Assembly: GCA_913775525.1 (NCBI GenBank)
Contig: CAJYLH010000037.1
Coordinates: 62,001-126,000, forward strand
Direction: 5' to 3'
Length of the DNA: 64,000 nt
Origin: an uncultured Chryseobacterium sp.
GTDB taxonomy: Bacteria > Bacteroidota > Bacteroidia > Flavobacteriales > Weeksellaceae
Shown here: positions 25,152 to 33,255 of the stretch, piece after piece
Layout of the letters: every line of letters begins with the position of its first letter
Numbering within the stretch: the stretch's first letter is position 1
The notes under the pieces: generated by a model
What the model saw: only the letters and a program-made list of their open reading frames with translations
Told to the model about the DNA's origin: nothing
Databases searched by the model: none
Made by a program: the position numbers and the translations under genes

Positions 25152-28100
25152 ATGTCTCAAAACAAAAGAATTTTCGTAGAAAAAAGAGGAATTTTCGATG
25201 TGGAAAGTCCAAAAATTTTTGATGAAGTAAAAGCGGTTGTTCCATCGGTAAAAAGCGTAAAAGTATACAACGTATACGATATCTTCGGATTGAATGAAAG
25301 TGAGTTTGAAAAAGTAGTCAACAGTACTTTCGTAGATCCGGTTACGGATATCCTGCACACCGGTAATCCTGCACAGGGAATGCATTTCGCGATGGAATTT
25401 TTACCGGGTCAGTATGACCAGCGTGCAGATTCTGCGCAGCAGTGTATAGCTTTGCTGACCGAAAATGAGAAATCCAAAGTAAGGAGCGGAAAACTCATTG
25501 AATTGGATGGGGTATCTGAGGATGAACTGTCTGCGATCAAGGACCTGCTCATCAATAAAGTGGAGTCACAGGAAAAAGACCTGTCTATCCTGAATATTCC
25601 GGCAGAGGAAGCGCCGTCAAAAGTGATTATCCATGACAATTTCATCAGCTTCGATGATGCACAGCTGGAAAATTTCTACAACAACCATGGCTTTGCCTTA
25701 GGACTGGACGATCTGAAATTCATTCAGGAATATTTTAAGTCTGAACAGAGAAATCCTACCGAGACCGAACTGAAAGTTCTGGACACTTATTGGAGCGACC
25801 ATTGCCGCCACACGACATTTGAAACAGAATTATCAAACATTGAATTTGACGGACAGTTTAAACATACGCTGGAAACCATCTTCAATGACTATATCGAAAA
25901 AAGAAAATTCTTAGGCCGCGAGCTGAAGCCGATTTCCTTAATGGATCTTGCTACGGTTTGCGCCAGGTATTTCCATAAAACAGGCAATCTGGAAAATCTG
26001 GTGGTCTCTGATGAGATCAATGCCTGTACCATTCAGATTGAAGCGGAATACGACGGTAAAAAAGAGCCGTGGTATTTACTGTTTAAGAATGAAACCCACA
26101 ACCACCCGACGGAAATTGAACCCTTTGGAGGCGCTTCAACATGCCTTGGAGGGGCTATCCGAGACCCTTTGTCAGGACGTTCTTTCGTATTCCAGGCCAT
26201 GAGATTAACCGGTGCTGCCGATGTATTGGAGCCGGTGGATAAGACATTACCGGGGAAACTGCCTCAGAAAACGATTACCAGACAGGCTGCTAACGGATAC
26301 TCTTCTTACGGGAACCAGATTGGCCTGGCCACGACTATGGTCTCTGAAATCTATGACGAAGGCTACAAGGCCAAGAGAATGGAAGTCGGTTTCGTTGCCG
26401 GTGCCGTTCCGGTAGACTGGGTAAGGCGTGAAAAGCCGGCCAATGGAGATTCGATCATCATTTTAGGAGGCGCTACAGGGCGTGACGGTGTTGGAGGTGC
26501 CAGCGGAAGCTCAAAAGAGCAGGATGAAACCTCTATCCATACCATGAGTTCTGAAGTGCAGAAAGGAAATGCCGTTGAAGAACGTAAAATCCAGCGTTTA
26601 TTCAGGAATCCTGAAGTAACGAAGCTGATCAAGAAATCAAATGACTTTGGCGCAGGAGGTGTTTCCGTAGCTATTGGTGAAATTGCAGATTCTCTTGAAG
26701 TAAACCTGGATGTATTGCCTTTAAAATATGAAGGACTGAACGGGACCGAGCTTGCTATTTCTGAATCTCAGGAAAGAATGGCTGTGGTGGTAGATCCTCA
26801 GGATAAAGAAGCCTTCATCAGGTTCTGTGAAGCAGAAAATATTGTTGCCGTTGAAGTGGCCAGAGTAACCGATTCCGGAAGGATGCAGATGTTTTGGAAA
26901 GGCGATAAAATTGTTGATCTTTCAAGGGCTTTCTTGGACACCAATGGATGTTCCAAAACACAGGAGGTGAAAATCACCCATCTTGATGAAGTTAAAGAAG
27001 ATACACAGGCTTTCAGCGAAGAAAACTTCCTGAAGATATTAGGCGATAAAAATGTGGCTTCCCAGAAAGGCTTGCTGGAAATGTTTGATTCTTCCATTGG
27101 AGCTACTACCGTAGCAATGCCTTTGGGTGGAAAATACCAGCAGACTCTGATGGAAGGCAGTGTTCAGACCCTTCCGGTTCTGGGCGCAAAAGATATTGAA
27201 ACCGTTTCCCTGGCCAGCTGGGGCTTTGATGCGGAGATCTCCAAACAGAACTCATTGTTGGGTGCTTCTTATGCCGTACTGGAAAGTGTAGCGAAAATTG
27301 TAGCGATGGGCGGCGATTACAGGAATATCAGGTTGAGCTTCCAGGAGTACTTTGAGAAACTTGGGCAGAACCCTGAGAAATGGGGTAAACCGCTGGCTTC
27401 CTTATTAGGGGCATATGATGCGCAGATGAATCTCGGTCTCGCGGCCATCGGAGGAAAAGATTCCATGAGCGGTACGTACCAGGACCTGAATGTTCCGCCA
27501 ACATTGATTTCATTCGCATGCGCTAATGGAGAAAAGAAAAACATTATTTCTCCTGAATTTAAACAGGCAGGAAATAAAATTTATCTGTTCAGCCACAAGG
27601 CACAGGAAAACGGACTGCCGGATTATAATACGCTTAAATCTGTTTTTGAATTCATCTTTGAAAATATCAAAGCCGGAAAAATCATTTCCGTAAAAACAAT
27701 AAAAGAAGGTGGAGTAGCCGTGGCTTTGGCAAAAATGAGCTTTGGAAACCGTTTGGGGGCAGACATTACGGCTGATGAAAATATATTGCTGACTAAAAAT
27801 ATCGGCAGCTTTATAGTTGAATCTACACAAGAATTGGGCTTTGCAGAACTTAAGCTTATCGGATCAGTCAATGATTCAAAAAATCTCAAGATCAACGGTT
27901 CTGAATTTACCATTGAGAAATTGCTCGCTGCAAATACCCATACTTTTGAGAACCTTTTCCCGACGGCTGAAAAAGAAAAAATAACGGTAGAACTGGACGG
28001 AAAACTGAATTCAGTCAATCCGAGGAATATCATCATTAAAAAACATGGAATCGCGCAGCCGAAAGTATTCGCTCCGGTATTTCCCGGAACCAACTGCGAG

Positions 28101-28847
28101 TATGATACGCTGAATGCATTTGCAAAAGAAGGAGCCGCCATAAGCAGCCTGCCGCTCATCAATATCAATCACCAGCTGTTGGAGGAGAGTATTGATGCCT
28201 GGGTAAAGGAGATTAACACCTCACAGATTTTAGCCTTCTCAGGAGGATTCTCTGCCGGTGATGAACCCGATGGGTCAGCAAAATTCATCGTGAATGTGCT
28301 GAAAAATGAAAAGATGAAAAATGCCGTTCACGAACTGCTGGAGAGAGACGGGATGATTATCGGGATCTGCAACGGATTCCAGGCGTTAGTGAAGTCAGGA
28401 TTGCTCCCATACGGAAGGGTTAAAGATCTGGATGAGCATTCTCCGACACTGGCTCATAATGCAATCAGAAGGCATATTTCCCAGATGGTGAATGTAAAAG
28501 TTGTCAATGATGAATCGCCTTGGTTAAAAGGAATGAAAGACCAGGTATTTACCATCCCGATTTCCCATGGGGAAGGCCGTTTCATAGCCTCCGAAGAAGA
28601 AATTCAGAAGCTGTATGAAAATGGACAGATTGCTACACAATACCTGGATCTGGAAGGAAATATTGCCCACGGAATGCCATTCAATCCTAACAATTCACTG
28701 TTCGGTATTGAAGGAATCACCAGTACCTGTGGTAAAATCTTCGGAAGGATGGGCCATCCGGAGCGTTTTGCAGAAGGATTGATGAAAAACATTCCTACCG
28801 CAAACTACCATAACATATTCAGGAATGGGGTTGAATATTTCAAATAA
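25152..28847 (+). CDS. purL: phosphoribosylformylglycinamidine synthase (large fused type)
   Basis: 1231 residues, the single-chain PurL in which synthetase and glutaminase are fused. It makes FGAM from FGAR, ATP and glutamine in purine synthesis. Visible: an N-terminal PurS-like domain, the FGAM synthetase core with YWSDHCRHTTF and FKNETHNHPTEIEPFGGA, a second AIRS-like half (GGKDSMSGTY), and a C-terminal class I glutaminase with FAPVFPGTNCEYD, nucleophile Cys1073 in IIGICNGFQ, and the His/Glu pair in PISHGEGRF. Complete and intact. The promoter of the downstream TA-like pair begins within its last 20 bases. Confidence 0.97.
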   Translation: MSQNKRIFVEKRGIFDVESPKIFDEVKAVVPSVKSVKVYNVYDIFGLNESEFEKVVNSTFVDPVTDILHTGNPAQGMHFAMEFLPGQYDQRADSAQQCIALLTENEKSKVRSGKLIELDGVSEDELSAIKDLLINKVESQEKDLSILNIPAEEAPSKVIIHDNFISFDDAQLENFYNNHGFALGLDDLKFIQEYFKSEQRNPTETELKVLDTYWSDHCRHTTFETELSNIEFDGQFKHTLETIFNDYIEKRKFLGRELKPISLMDLATVCARYFHKTGNLENLVVSDEINACTIQIEAEYDGKKEPWYLLFKNETHNHPTEIEPFGGASTCLGGAIRDPLSGRSFVFQAMRLTGAADVLEPVDKTLPGKLPQKTITRQAANGYSSYGNQIGLATTMVSEIYDEGYKAKRMEVGFVAGAVPVDWVRREKPANGDSIIILGGATGRDGVGGASGSSKEQDETSIHTMSSEVQKGNAVEERKIQRLFRNPEVTKLIKKSNDFGAGGVSVAIGEIADSLEVNLDVLPLKYEGLNGTELAISESQERMAVVVDPQDKEAFIRFCEAENIVAVEVARVTDSGRMQMFWKGDKIVDLSRAFLDTNGCSKTQEVKITHLDEVKEDTQAFSEENFLKILGDKNVASQKGLLEMFDSSIGATTVAMPLGGKYQQTLMEGSVQTLPVLGAKDIETVSLASWGFDAEISKQNSLLGASYAVLESVAKIVAMGGDYRNIRLSFQEYFEKLGQNPEKWGKPLASLLGAYDAQMNLGLAAIGGKDSMSGTYQDLNVPPTLISFACANGEKKNIISPEFKQAGNKIYLFSHKAQENGLPDYNTLKSVFEFIFENIKAGKIISVKTIKEGGVAVALAKMSFGNRLGADITADENILLTKNIGSFIVESTQELGFAELKLIGSVNDSKNLKINGSEFTIEKLLAANTHTFENLFPTAEKEKITVELDGKLNSVNPRNIIIKKHGIAQPKVFAPVFPGTNCEYDTLNAFAKEGAAISSLPLININHQLLEESIDAWVKEINTSQILAFSGGFSAGDEPDGSAKFIVNVLKNEKMKNAVHELLERDGMIIGICNGFQALVKSGLLPYGRVKDLDEHSPTLAHNAIRRHISQMVNVKVVNDESPWLKGMKDQVFTIPISHGEGRFIASEEEIQKLYENGQIATQYLDLEGNIAHGMPFNPNNSLFGIEGITSTCGKIFGRMGHPERFAEGLMKNIPTANYHNIFRNGVEYFK

Positions 28848-28862
28848 ATTTTTATAAATTTG
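28831..28862 (+). promoter_or_regulatory. promoter of the TA-like pair (TTG-N21-TAAATTTG)
   Basis: TTG at 28831-28833 (inside the 3' end of purL), a 21-bp spacer and TAAATTTG at 28855-28862 match the full Bacteroidota consensus. The -7 element ends 21 bp before the ATG at 28884, so the pair can be transcribed independently of purL. Confidence 0.75.
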
Positions 28863-28883
28863 TTAGTATAAACCACTCATAAT

Positions 28884-29105
28884 ATGAACGTTTCAGGAAT
28901 AAAAATAGAAAAAAACTCAAATGGGACATTGAAGACGGTCACTTTTGATTTAGAAAAATACGGCAAGATTTTACAGCCTATTTTGGAAGATCTAGGCGTA
29001 TGGGAAGATAGCCGGCTTCAAAAAAAGTTTTATTCTTTAGATGAAGCAAAAACTGAAACAAAAAGGCGCTTGACTGAAATATGCAGGAAAGACAAACTAT
29101 CGTAG
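28884..29105 (+). CDS. small protein, candidate antitoxin of a type II TA-like pair
   Basis: 73 residues: beta-rich start MNVSGIKIEKNSNGTLKTVTFDLEKYG, then ILQPILEDLG and a charged helical tail ending RRLTEICRKDKLS. The first part resembles small Bacteroidota proteins with a Phd/RelB-like plan (conserved opening strands, then D..KYG..I), but I cannot assign a named family. Support for an antitoxin role is contextual: small size, first position, a 25-bp overlap with the downstream gene, its own promoter, and lower GC than purL. Antitoxins of this type usually repress their own promoter, an untested inference here. Confidence 0.6.
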   Translation: MNVSGIKIEKNSNGTLKTVTFDLEKYGKILQPILEDLGVWEDSRLQKKFYSLDEAKTETKRRLTEICRKDKLS

Positions 29106-29413
29106 TTAGTGAAGACGTTTTAGATTATTTGGCTGAACTCTCATATGTGTTGTTTAAAAATGGTTACTTTGACTACTTTGAAAATGCTTTACAATATGCG
29201 GATGGTATTTATGATGACATATTTAAATACATTTATGTTGCAAAACATATTAAAGTACCTGTAAAACACAAAGATTTTGGAGACTTTTATTTTGTAATAA
29301 AAGCAAACAGACGTACTGCGTGGCATGTTTATTTTATTGAGAAAAGTAACAAATATTATATCACTAAAATATTGAATAACCATTTGGAAACGGCAAGGTT
29401 CCTGAATATATAA
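29081..29413 (+). CDS. RelE/ParE-like small protein, candidate toxin
   Basis: 110 residues. The order of elements is an N-terminal helix pair (VVSEDVLDYLAELSYVLFKNGYF...ENALQYADGIYDDIFKYI), a middle loop with HKDFGDFYFVIKANRRTAWHVYF, and the ending YYITKILNNHLETARFLNI. The strand-rich C-terminal half ending in I-NNH and an aromatic/basic core is reminiscent of RelE/ParE-superfamily toxins from Bacteroidota, which cleave mRNA on the ribosome or act on gyrase. The start overlaps the partner by 25 bp, giving translational coupling. The family call is from remembered resemblance and is not certain. Confidence 0.6.
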   Translation: MQERQTIVVSEDVLDYLAELSYVLFKNGYFDYFENALQYADGIYDDIFKYIYVAKHIKVPVKHKDFGDFYFVIKANRRTAWHVYFIEKSNKYYITKILNNHLETARFLNI

Positions 29414-29439
29414 CAAAATAAATCTATGTTTATTCTTAG

Positions 29440-29469
29440 AAAATGGCTGTCATGTATGACAGCCATTTT
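29440..29469 (+). terminator. terminator of the TA-like pair
   Basis: Thirteen-bp perfect arms (29440-29452 and 29457-29469) with a tgta loop, ending in T5. Confidence 0.88.
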
Positions 29470-29483
29470 TGTGATCTGTCTCT

Positions 29484-29516
29484 AAACCTAACGGGTTTAC
29501 AAAACCCGTTAGGTTT
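29484..29516. repeat. 15-bp perfect palindrome, possible dispersed intergenic repeat
   Basis: Arms 29484-29498 (aaacctaacgggttt) and 29502-29516 are perfect inverted copies around a 3-nt loop. It lies 14 bp after a full terminator, so it is not needed to end the TA transcript. The cctaacgggttt core resembles short palindromes I remember from Flavobacteriia intergenic regions; only one copy was noticed here. Confidence 0.65.
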
Positions 29517-29555
29517 GATTATTGTATCATCATTCATCATCTAAAATTACTGTTG

Positions 29556-29969
29556 ATGAATGTAAATAACAATAATACCAACAACAAAATAATTGTCATC
29601 CAGGGCAGTCATTTTAGTGATCTGCAGGGGTTTTATGAAGAGGCCTCAAAGATCTTCATGAAAGATGCCGGCTGGAAAATCGGGACACTGGACGGTTTTG
29701 ATGATATCCTGTATGGTGGTTTTGGTGTTGTTGAGAACGGGGAGCATGTGACTGTTATCTGGAAAGAGGCCCGTAAATCAGAACAGGATCTGGGTATGGA
29801 AGCTACAAAAGCGTTTTACGAACATAAAATCCATCAGGGAAAGCCTTTTAATACACAGTTGATCCAACAGAAACTGGATGATCTGATCAATGGAAAAGGA
29901 CAGACTTTATTTGAAATTTTGGTTGAGATTATAGAATCCCATCAAAATATTACCTTAATTTTGAACTGA
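29556..29969 (+). CDS. barstar family protein
   Basis: 137 residues. After a short Asn-rich N-terminus, residues 10-137 fit the barstar fold: IIVIQGSHFSDLQGFYEEASKIF, then LDGFDDILYGGFGVVENGEHVTVIWKEARKSEQDLG, and the C-terminal GQTLFEILVEIIESHQNITLIL. Barstar binds and inhibits barnase-type ribonucleases. No barnase or T6SS/LXG toxin gene is nearby, so this is an orphan immunity-type protein. The start is the ATG at 29556; a TTG directly before it is also open. The SGNH hydrolase gene starts 9 bp after its stop. Confidence 0.88.
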   Translation: MNVNNNNTNNKIIVIQGSHFSDLQGFYEEASKIFMKDAGWKIGTLDGFDDILYGGFGVVENGEHVTVIWKEARKSEQDLGMEATKAFYEHKIHQGKPFNTQLIQQKLDDLINGKGQTLFEILVEIIESHQNITLILN

Positions 29970-29978
29970 AAATATACT

Positions 29979-30650
29979 ATGGCTGATGACCACAAGGCCA
30001 GAACGATTACATTTAAAACAATGAAGAAAATGAGGTATGGATTATTCTTTGGAGACAGCATCACTTATGGGGAATATGATGGCGTATTCGGGGGCTGGGT
30101 GGATATTCTGAAGCGGTATGCCTTGCAGAAATACAATGAAGGAAGCCATGAGCTGATCCTGTTTAACCTGGGAATCGGTGGCGAGACAACCGAAGGCCTT
30201 GTAAAGCGGATTTCCTATGAAATGGATGCCAGGAATGCGGCAGACGGAAATATTGTTTTTATCGGTTATGGCGCCAATGACCTTGCCGTAAAGAATGGGA
30301 ATCAGATGGTAAATCCGGAACTATTTGAACAGAATATATTGTCTGCTGTTCAGAAAGCCAGACAGTATGCTGAAGATATTTACCTCATAAACATCATTCC
30401 GTTTTCACAACGTGTAGATGGAGTCGTAGTGGCTTCAGGAAAGCTGAGAACGAATGATGAAGCGGTAAGATACAACATGATCTTGAAAAAGATAGCCCTT
30501 GAAAGGGAAGGCCTTCACTACATTGATTTTTATGCTGCATTTGAACAGGATAAGGAACTCCTTCTTTCTCCGGACGGGGTGCATCCTAATGAAAAAGGGT
30601 ATGGCATGATGGCTGAAATGATGATCCCTGTCATTGAGCACTATCTCTGA
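29979..30650 (+). CDS. SGNH/GDSL-type hydrolase
   Basis: 223 residues from 29979; starts at 30021 (MKKMRYGLFF) or 30030 are plausible and closer to family length. Block I GDSIT with the predicted nucleophile Ser27, block II Gly in NLGIGGETTEGL, block III GYGAND, and block V SPDGVHPNEKGYGMM with the Asp-x-x-His pair are all present. Members are esterases, lipases or carbohydrate acetylesterases. No signal peptide is seen, so it is probably cytoplasmic. The 9-bp gap to the barstar gene suggests co-transcription, though no functional link is known. Confidence 0.9.
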   Translation: MADDHKARTITFKTMKKMRYGLFFGDSITYGEYDGVFGGWVDILKRYALQKYNEGSHELILFNLGIGGETTEGLVKRISYEMDARNAADGNIVFIGYGANDLAVKNGNQMVNPELFEQNILSAVQKARQYAEDIYLINIIPFSQRVDGVVVASGKLRTNDEAVRYNMILKKIALEREGLHYIDFYAAFEQDKELLLSPDGVHPNEKGYGMMAEMMIPVIEHYL

Positions 30651-30706
30651 ATATGAATTCACTTACAACAGTGGCATAAAGATCCGGTCTTGGATAAACC
30701 CAAGTA

Positions 30707-31069
30707 TTAAAAGATATTGGCGATATACTTTCCGTAAACTATGATTCCCACCACCACAGAAGCCATGGCCATCAGAAGCACAGCACCTGCGGCAACATCT
30801 TTGATAAACCCGATTCTTTTATCGAATTCAGGATGAACCATATCACACATCTTCTCAATAGACGTGTTGATCATTTCTGTAGCCAGAACTGCAAAAGACA
30901 CGAGAAGGATGATCGCGGTATCGTATAATGAAAGTCGGAAATAAAAAATCAGTACAATATTCACGGCAAAAGCAAGAAGTTCAATCCGGAAATTCCGTTC
31001 ACTTTTCATGATGAGGAAAACACCCCGGAAAGCATTCAGGAAACTCTTATGGACAGGAGGTTTTCGCAT
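30707..31069 (-). CDS. dgkA: diacylglycerol kinase family protein (DgkA-like)
   Basis: 120 residues with three TM helices. The signature EMINTSIEKMCDMVHPEFDKRIGFIKDVAAGAVL contains the conserved Glu, Asn-Thr, Glu and Lys-Asp-x-Ala-Ala residues of the small integral-membrane kinases that phosphorylate diacylglycerol or undecaprenol. Which lipid is used here is unknown; uppP elsewhere in the window acts on the same lipid carrier pool. It is divergent from the 31155 gene with a TATATTTG element 17 bp before its start. Confidence 0.92.
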   Translation of the reverse strand: MRKPPVHKSFLNAFRGVFLIMKSERNFRIELLAFAVNIVLIFYFRLSLYDTAIILLVSFAVLATEMINTSIEKMCDMVHPEFDKRIGFIKDVAAGAVLLMAMASVVVGIIVYGKYIANIF

Positions 31070-31085
31070 CGGGTGATTTTTTTCA

Positions 31086-31093
31086 CAAATATA
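31086..31093 (-). promoter_or_regulatory. -7 promoter element of dgkA
   Basis: Minus strand TATATTTG, exact TAnnTTTG match, ending 17 bp upstream of the dgkA start codon. Confidence 0.55.
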
Positions 31094-31127
31094 GAATAAG
31101 TATTCCGAGATTGTCCTGCTTATCAGT

Positions 31128-31135
31128 TATCTTTG
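31128..31135 (+). promoter_or_regulatory. -7 promoter element of the 31155 gene
   Basis: TATCTTTG, exact TAnnTTTG match, ending 19 bp before the ATG at 31155; divergent from the dgkA element. Confidence 0.55.
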
Positions 31136-31154
31136 GGAATGATAATTGAAATCC

Positions 31155-31754
31155 ATGAAAAAAAATCTGTTAGCCTTATTGCTGGTCCTGCTGTCCACAG
31201 CAGCATTTTCGCAGGACTACAAAGCTAAGATCGGTCAATCGGCCTGTGAATGTTTTAAAAAAGTGAAAGCAGAAAACCCCGACCCGGGAACACTTGAAAC
31301 GAAGCTGGGATTCTGTATCATCAATGCTGCGGAACCTTATGCCAAGCAGCTCAAAAACGACTATAACCTGGATATCCTGCGCGATGAGTCTTCAGAAAGC
31401 GGAAAGCTGATTGCTACCTTGATCCTGAAAGAGTGTCCTGACCTCTTTATGGAAATGGTGGAAAATGAAAAAAAGGATGATACCTCGGAAAAGTCCGCTG
31501 AACGATCAGTCAGCGGTACCGTTACCCGGATAGAGAAAGACGGTTTTATTGCATTTCATATCCTGGGAGAAGACGGCAATCTGACAAAGCTGTACTGGGT
31601 AACCTCTGTACAGTCGGGGTTAGACCTGCCAAAAGAATATCCATCGCTGCTGCATAAAAAAGTTACGGCGAGATATTACAGGACTGAAATATTTGATTCC
31701 GGATTAAATGCTTACAGAAATCTGAATATAATCTCTGCAATGAAAAAAGATTAA
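31155..31754 (+). CDS. hypothetical exported protein with four cysteines
   Basis: 199 residues from the ATG that opens the signal peptide MKKNLLALLLVLLSTAAFSQ; the upstream TTG at 31146 is not needed. The mature N-terminal half has a helical part with spaced cysteines (ACECFKKV, GFCIINAA, KECPDLF) that may form disulfides. The C-terminal part (about 118-199: SGTVTRIEKDGFIAFHILGEDGNLTKLYWV...VTARYYRTEIFD) looks like a small beta/OB-like domain. I do not recognise a family. It ends 83 bp before dnaN. Confidence 0.72.
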   Translation: MKKNLLALLLVLLSTAAFSQDYKAKIGQSACECFKKVKAENPDPGTLETKLGFCIINAAEPYAKQLKNDYNLDILRDESSESGKLIATLILKECPDLFMEMVENEKKDDTSEKSAERSVSGTVTRIEKDGFIAFHILGEDGNLTKLYWVTSVQSGLDLPKEYPSLLHKKVTARYYRTEIFDSGLNAYRNLNIISAMKKD

Positions 31755-31808
31755 CGGTCTTTGTGAAAAACTCCTTTGATTATTTTTTTTAATCTGTTTT
31801 CTATTTGT

Positions 31809-31816
31809 TATATTTG
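31809..31816 (+). promoter_or_regulatory. -7 promoter element of dnaN
   Basis: TATATTTG, exact match to TAnnTTTG, ending 21 bp before the dnaN ATG. Confidence 0.6.
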
Positions 31817-31837
31817 TAAAAATTTATTTTTAAATCT

Positions 31838-32968
31838 ATGAAATTTATTATTTCAAGTGGTGAACTTCAGAAGGCTTTACAAACTGTAAGTGGCGTAATA
31901 TCAAGTTCTCAGTCGAGACCGATTTTAGAAAACTATCTTTTTGAATTAGACGGAAACAACGTTACCATTACAGCATCTGATGGCGAAACGACTCTGGTGA
32001 CTTCCCTTGAGGTAAGGTCTGATGATTCGGGTAAATTTGCTGTACCGGCCAAAATCTTTCAGGATTTTATCAAGACCTACGGCGAGCAGCCTCTTACATT
32101 GTCTGTGAAAGACAATGCAGAAGGTACCGGGAGCCAGCTTGAAATTTTAGATGAAAAAGACAACTTTGCCGTGGCACTGGATAACGCAGATGATTATCCG
32201 GAACTTCCGGAATTCGATGCTTCACAGAGTGTGACCATGTCAGCCGGAGTTTTGTCTGAAGCATTAACCAACACCCTTTTTGCAACCAGCAACGATTCCC
32301 TTCGTCCGGTAATGACAGGAGTATTGTTCCAGTTTGGAGAAAACGAGACCAACTTTGTATCTACAGACTCCCACCGACTGGTCGTATATAAGAGAATTGA
32401 CCTGATGAATGCCGAACCTATGGAATTCATCATGCCTAAAAAGCCGCTGAATATCTTTAAAAATATCCTTGCCAGCTCTAACGATGACGTAACCATTGAT
32501 TTCAATGAGAATATGGCACGTTTCACTTTTGGAAAGCATACCTGGATCTGTAGGCTCATCGACGGGAAATACCCGAACTATACTGCGGTAATTCCAAAAG
32601 AGAACCCGAACGTCCTTACGATCAACAGGAATCTTCTTTTGGGCGCTATTAAAAGAGCCTCCATCATGTCCAATAAATCAACCAATCAGGTAAGATTCAA
32701 GCTTTCAGGGAATATTCTTCACCTTCATGCAGAAGACACAGAATATGCAAACAAAGCGGATATGCAGATCCCTTGTGATTATAACGGTGAAGATATCAAC
32801 ATCGGTTTCAGTTCCAAGTTTTTAACGGAGATGTTAACCATCCTGGGTTCAGACGATATTACGATGAAAATGTCTCAGCCTAACAGACCGGGAATCATTG
32901 AACCTCTGGACGGTCTTGAAGAAAATGAAAATATCCTGATGTTATCTATGCCGGTAATCGGATTGTAA
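31838..32968 (+). CDS. dnaN: DNA polymerase III subunit beta (sliding clamp)
   Basis: 376 residues, usual length. The beta clamp encircles DNA and tethers the replicative polymerase and repair proteins. Typical segments: FIISSGELQKALQTVSGVISSSQSRPILENYLF at the start, ATSNDSLRPVMTGVLFQF in the middle domain, and the C-terminal SQPNRPGIIEPL...ENILMLSMPVIGL, where the final motif is the normal MP(M/V)-type end of the clamp. dnaA and recF are not adjacent, as is common in Bacteroidota. Own promoter element and terminator. Confidence 0.98.
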   Translation: MKFIISSGELQKALQTVSGVISSSQSRPILENYLFELDGNNVTITASDGETTLVTSLEVRSDDSGKFAVPAKIFQDFIKTYGEQPLTLSVKDNAEGTGSQLEILDEKDNFAVALDNADDYPELPEFDASQSVTMSAGVLSEALTNTLFATSNDSLRPVMTGVLFQFGENETNFVSTDSHRLVVYKRIDLMNAEPMEFIMPKKPLNIFKNILASSNDDVTIDFNENMARFTFGKHTWICRLIDGKYPNYTAVIPKENPNVLTINRNLLLGAIKRASIMSNKSTNQVRFKLSGNILHLHAEDTEYANKADMQIPCDYNGEDINIGFSSKFLTEMLTILGSDDITMKMSQPNRPGIIEPLDGLEENENILMLSMPVIGL

Positions 32969-32990
32969 CAGGACAAGGTTTTAATATACA

Positions 32991-33020
32991 AGAGGTTTTG
33001 AATTCAAAGCCTCTTTTTTT
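32991..33020 (+). terminator. dnaN terminator
   Basis: Ten-bp arms (32991-33000 and 33005-33014; one G-T pair) with an aatt loop and a following T7 run. Confidence 0.87.
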
Positions 33021-33255
33021 ATGTCTGCGGGTATAATGAGATGAAATGGGTATGATAATTACTTGTATGAAGAATTAAAAAACACCCTGGTCTCAAATCA
33101 TTTTCAGGTAAGGAAATCATTATAAAAAATCAATATTCATGATCTGAAACAGCCGGATAAATTTCGCTGTTTCTCAAAAAAACACGACATTTGTAGGCGG
33201 AAAATACCTGCTGGTATCGGTACAAAATTCAAACAAAAATTTTCAAAATATAAAA

